From Thalassobacillus_A hwangdonensis (GTDB lineage: Bacteria > Bacillota > Bacilli > Bacillales > Halobacillaceae), in assembly GCF_042675915.1 (NCBI RefSeq), contig NZ_JBHTKL010000001.1, forward strand, positions 434,001 through 498,000: a stretch of 64,000 bases of DNA, in the 5' to 3' direction. The stretch's first letter is position 1, and each line of letters opens with the position of its first letter. Positions 61,462 to 64,000 of the stretch are shown piece by piece. The position numbers and the translations under genes are program-made. The notes beneath the pieces were generated by a model. That model ran no database searches, was not told the origin of the DNA, and saw only the letters and a program-made list of their open reading frames with translations.

Positions 61462-61583
61462 GGACTGGCTTGGAAACCACTCGCTTTCCTGCGGGGAACC
61501 TGGCAAGCCTCCTCAGGCTACGCCTTCCGGGGTCTAGCCTAGCTCCTTTTCCCGCGGGAGTCTCGCAGTTCCCAAGCCAGTCC
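61462..61583 (+). repeat. Palindromic intergenic element, copy B
   Basis: A 122-bp element. Terminal arms GGACTGGCTTGGAAAC (61462-61477) and GTTCCCAAGCCAGTCC (61568-61583) are complementary at 15 of 16 positions but unlike the arms of copies A and C. The core matches copy A in the same orientation (ACTCGCTTT, TGGCAAGC, TCTAGCCTA, AGTCTCGC) and contains a perfect AGCC/GGCT hairpin and a TCC-GCGGG/CCCGCGGGA inner stem. Confidence 0.87.
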
Positions 61584-61719
61584 CTGTGTTTATATGAACG
61601 CTCACTTAACTGTTATTTATCATAGATTTCACTCTGCTAATTTATAAAAATGGTGGAGGTCATTCACTTTTTGCACTTTCTTAAAAACATAAGTAAGAAA
61701 GTATGTCTATTTGTGGCAA

Positions 61720-61837
61720 GGGCAGAGGGGAATGGGAAGACTCCAGCGGGAAGAAAGTGCCTGGTGAGACCCCACAGGGCGGAAGCCCGAGGAGGCTCAC
61801 TGCGCGCCCGCGGAAAGCGAACCGTTCCCCTCTGCCC
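61720..61837 (-). repeat. Palindromic intergenic element, copy C (inverted)
   Basis: A 118-bp copy in reverse orientation relative to A and B. Arms GGGCAGAGGGGAATGG (61720-61735) and CCGTTCCCCTCTGCCC (61822-61837) match at 15 of 16 positions. Read on the reverse strand, its core shares TTCGCTTTCC, GCCTCCTC, GGGGTCTC and GGAGTCT with the others. It lies 160 bases before spoIIGA. An 82-codon reading frame through it is not credible. Confidence 0.85.
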
Positions 61838-61921
61838 CACTTTGACAAAAAATCGGTTTGTTAAAAGTGGTTCACTCAGCGACAAAAGGTGCTAAAAATA
61901 GTTCCCTTCCTGTCTCATGAA

Positions 61922-61954
61922 TTGACAGACTTTGAATACGGACATGTTTATACT
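61922..61954 (+). promoter_or_regulatory. spoIIG promoter with 21-bp spacer (Spo0A-dependent type)
   Basis: TTGACA (61922-61927) and TATACT (61949-61954) are both close to consensus but separated by 21 bases instead of 17. The B. subtilis spoIIG promoter is known for a similar overlong spacing and depends on phosphorylated Spo0A. Partial 0A-box matches (TGTCTCA at about 61911; ATTGACA, reverse type, 5 of 7) lie at the -35 region. Confidence 0.75.
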
Positions 61955-61996
61955 TGTAAACAATCATTGGAATGCAGAGAAAGGAAGAAAGAGGTG

Positions 61997-62908
61997 ATGA
62001 TCTATCTTGATGCTGTATGGATGCTCAACTTTCTATTGGATGGAATGATTCTCTTCCTTACACAAGCTGTAACAAAAGCGAACGCTTCCTTCTTACGTCT
62101 GATGGTTGGGGCATTTACAGCATCGCTTATCGTCCCATTGACAATTTTTTACCCCGATACTTTGTTTTCAACTCCTATAGGCAAATTGCTCTTTTCAGTG
62201 GTGATCATCCTAACGGCATTCCAATTTCAGACCTTACGTATGTTTTTTCGCAATCTTGTCAGTTTTTATTTTATTACTTTTGCAATTGGTGGAGCATTGT
62301 TCGGCAGCCATTACTTCATTCAGTCGAATGTCAATCTTACAGCAAACGGTATGGTCACGTTTAATAGTGGCTACGGCGATCCGGTCAGCTGGTTTTTTGT
62401 TTTGGTAGGGTTTCCCATCGCATGGTGGTTTACAAGAGAACGACTGGAGCGCATTACACTTTTGAAAATGAAATATGAAGAGATTTATCCGGTAGTGATT
62501 GAATATGCAGGGAAGAAAGTGGAATCCAAGGGGCTTGTGGACAGCGGGAATCAATTAATCGATCCGTTGACTAAAAAGCTTGTATTCCTGGCGGATGAAA
62601 GTGTGTTCAAAAGACTTATAGAAGAACGGGATTGGGAGCTTTTGAAGGAAGTTTCGGAAAGCTTCCAAGTTGATCAATTACCTGGTGTGCTACAGGAACG
62701 GGTCACCTTTGTACCTTATCAAGGCGCAGAGGGATCGGGACAATTGATGCTGACATTGAGGGTAGATGGGATAAGTGCACTGGCAGAAGGAACATCGATT
62801 CTTGTCCAGTCGCCTTTATTAGGTATCCAATTTGGAGAAATGACCGCAGATGGCAGTTACCATGTGCTTTTGCACCCACATATGAAACAAAAAGGAAAAG
62901 TAGCTTGA
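61997..62908 (+). CDS. spoIIGA: Sigma-E processing peptidase SpoIIGA
   Basis: A 303-residue protein with five N-terminal transmembrane helices (about 1-150) and a C-terminal aspartic protease domain with LVDSGNQLIDPLT near 175-187 holding the catalytic Asp. It cleaves the pro-sequence from pro-SigE at the septum when signalled from the forespore. The ATG at 61997 gives MIYLDAVWMLNF, matching the family start; a 36-codon extension upstream crosses the promoter and is rejected. Nineteen bases separate it from sigE. Confidence 0.94.
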   Translation: MIYLDAVWMLNFLLDGMILFLTQAVTKANASFLRLMVGAFTASLIVPLTIFYPDTLFSTPIGKLLFSVVIILTAFQFQTLRMFFRNLVSFYFITFAIGGALFGSHYFIQSNVNLTANGMVTFNSGYGDPVSWFFVLVGFPIAWWFTRERLERITLLKMKYEEIYPVVIEYAGKKVESKGLVDSGNQLIDPLTKKLVFLADESVFKRLIEERDWELLKEVSESFQVDQLPGVLQERVTFVPYQGAEGSGQLMLTLRVDGISALAEGTSILVQSPLLGIQFGEMTADGSYHVLLHPHMKQKGKVA

Positions 62909-62927
62909 GGGAGAAAGGGGTTCATCC

Positions 62928-63647
62928 ATGAAGAGGGTCCTGTTCAAATTCCGTATTTGGTATTATCGTCTATTAATAAAATTAGGTATAAAGAGCAACG
63001 AAGTTTATTATATCGGGGGAAGTGAAGCGCTGCCTCCACCATTATCAAGGGAAGAAGAAGCAGAATTGCTCAAGCGCCTTCCGAAAGGGGATAAGGCTGC
63101 ACGCGCGATGCTGATTGAACGTAACCTGCGGCTAGTCGTCTATATTGCCAGAAAGTTCGAGAATACGGGCTTGAATATCGAGGATCTGATCAGTATCGGC
63201 ACCATCGGGCTGATCAAGGCAGTCAATACGTTCAATCCTGAGAAAAAGATAAAATTGGCCACATACGCTTCCCGGTGTATCGAAAATGAAATCCTGATGC
63301 ATCTTAGAAAAAGTAATAAACTCAAATCCGAAGTTTCATTCGATGAACCTTTGAATATCGATTGGGACGGCAATGAACTGCTCCTTTCGGATATACTTGG
63401 TACGGATGAGGATATCATAACTAAAGATATCGAAGATAAAGTGGATAAGCGGCTTCTGAAAAAAGCGCTGGAACAACTGAATGACCGGGAGAAACAAATC
63501 ATGGAGCTGAGGTTCGGGCTGATTGGTAAAGAGGAGAAGACACAAAAAGATGTGGCGGATCTGCTTGGCATTTCCCAATCCTATATTTCCCGGCTCGAGA
63601 AAAAAATTATTAAGCGTCTGAAACGTGAATTCAATAAGATGGTGTAG
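62928..63647 (+). CDS. sigE: RNA polymerase sporulation sigma factor SigE (pro-form)
   Basis: A 239-residue sigma-70 family factor for early mother-cell genes. The first 27 or so residues (MKRVLFKFRIWYYRLLIKLG) are the amphipathic pro-sequence removed by SpoIIGA. Region 2 (RNLRLVVYIARKFENTGLNIEDLISIG, about 67-93) and region 4 (DREKQIMELRFGL, DVADLLGISQSYISRLEKK near 186-230) are intact. In an operon with spoIIGA, under the Spo0A-type promoter. Confidence 0.98.
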   Translation: MKRVLFKFRIWYYRLLIKLGIKSNEVYYIGGSEALPPPLSREEEAELLKRLPKGDKAARAMLIERNLRLVVYIARKFENTGLNIEDLISIGTIGLIKAVNTFNPEKKIKLATYASRCIENEILMHLRKSNKLKSEVSFDEPLNIDWDGNELLLSDILGTDEDIITKDIEDKVDKRLLKKALEQLNDREKQIMELRFGLIGKEEKTQKDVADLLGISQSYISRLEKKIIKRLKREFNKMV

Positions 63648-63701
63648 CGGTTTTCGACGATTTATGTCTGTTCCGGCATTAGTGATCGATGAATGACCGA
63701 T

Positions 63702-63730
63702 GCATAAAAACCCTCCCCGGGGAGATACTG
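63702..63730 (+). promoter_or_regulatory. Candidate sigma-F promoter of sigG with overlapping palindrome
   Basis: GCATA (63702-63706) and GGAGATACTG (63721-63730) fit the sigma-F -35 and -10 pattern, with a 14-base spacer, one shorter than usual. CTCCCCGGGGAG, a perfect 12-bp palindrome (63713-63724), covers the upstream part of the -10 box. In B. subtilis sigG (spoIIIG) is transcribed by sigma-F. Confidence 0.5.
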
Positions 63731-63761
63731 AAATTTGAATAGCATCCTGGGGGGGTTAACT

Positions 63762-64000
63762 GTGACAAGACATAAAGTTGAAATATGTGGTGTCGATACA
63801 TCAAAGCTTCCAGTACTTAAAAATGAAGAGATGAGAAAGTTGTTTAAACGGATGCAGGCAGGAGACCGCTCCGCTCGTGAAGAACTGGTCAACGGCAACC
63901 TGAGGCTTGTACTGAGTGTCATCCAACGGTTCAACAATCGTGGCGAGTATGTTGATGACTTATTTCAAGTAGGGTGTATCGGACTGATGAAGTCGATTGA
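63762..64000 (+). CDS. sigG: RNA polymerase sporulation sigma factor SigG (C-terminus outside window)
   Basis: About 80 codons of the late forespore sigma factor are present before the window ends. The start RHKVEICGVDTSKLPVLKN and the region 2 sequence GNLRLVLSVIQRFNNRGEYV match SigG closely. The start is a GTG with a run of G residues (GGGGGGG) about 6 bases upstream. It follows sigE, as in B. subtilis. Confidence 0.96.
   Translation, partial: MTRHKVEICGVDTSKLPVLKNEEMRKLFKRMQAGDRSAREELVNGNLRLVLSVIQRFNNRGEYVDDLFQVGCIGLMKSI

Noticed and set aside
61650..61895. 82-codon frame between ftsZ and spoIIGA
   Set aside because: It runs through repeat copy C and is explained by that element's GC-rich sequence; similar frames occur in copies A and B on either strand.

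Overview
The window is a 64-kb stretch of chromosome from an endospore-forming, meso-DAP-type Firmicute of the family Bacillaceae. The evidence is gene content and order: with few breaks it follows the Bacillus subtilis block yktB-ykzI-yktC-ylaF..ylaN-ftsW-pycA-ctaBCDEFG-ylbA..ylbQ-bshC-mraZ-dcw cluster-ftsAZ-spoIIGA-sigE-sigG. Base composition is low to moderate GC, ribosome binding sites are strong AGGAGG types, and TTG or GTG starts are fairly common. A halophilic genus such as Halobacillus or Pontibacillus is a guess from general resemblance, not something the sequence proves. I saw no rRNA, tRNA, CRISPR array, prophage or insertion sequence.

Layout. 1-8.2 kb: the yktB/yktC and yla genes, mostly small conserved proteins, an inositol monophosphatase, a PIN-PhoH ATPase, glutaminase and YlaN. 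8.6-13.3 kb: ftsW overlapping pyruvate carboxylase. 13.8-20.4 kb: heme O synthase, the four caa3 oxidase subunits, CtaG and a DUF420 (CtaM-type) protein. 20.5-36.6 kb: two acetyltransferases, a permease and the ylb genes, including RicF, RsmD, CoaD, YlbJ, YlbK, YlbL, TmcAL and L32. 37-42 kb: an enoyl-CoA hydratase, a GerR/RsfA regulator, an acetyltransferase, PanE and BshC. 42.2-61.4 kb: the division and cell wall (dcw) cluster from mraZ to ftsZ. 62-64 kb: spoIIGA-sigE and the start of sigG.

The genes work in three connected programmes: aerobic respiration (cta), peptidoglycan precursor synthesis and septation (mra/mur/fts/pbp), and sporulation (spoVD, spoVE, spoIIGA, sigE, sigG, ylbJ, gerR), the last interleaved with the vegetative wall genes.

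The most unusual signals are non-coding. (1) Three copies of a roughly 120-bp intergenic palindromic element (36.8, 61.5 and 61.8 kb) share a core, but each has its own pair of 16-bp terminal arms that are complementary within the copy and unrelated between copies. (2) Between murD and spoVE, three mutually exclusive RNA arms overlap the murD stop codon and the spoVE ribosome binding site, as in a translation-sensing attenuator. (3) A four-helix nested hairpin fills the ctaB-ctaC gap. (4) GTGG repeats spaced exactly 10 bp precede mraZ. (5) A TTGACA/TATACT promoter with an overlong 21-bp spacer lies upstream of spoIIGA, as in B. subtilis spoIIG. Gene-order departures from B. subtilis include no ctaA beside ctaB, no murG between spoVE and murB, and murF inside the cluster.
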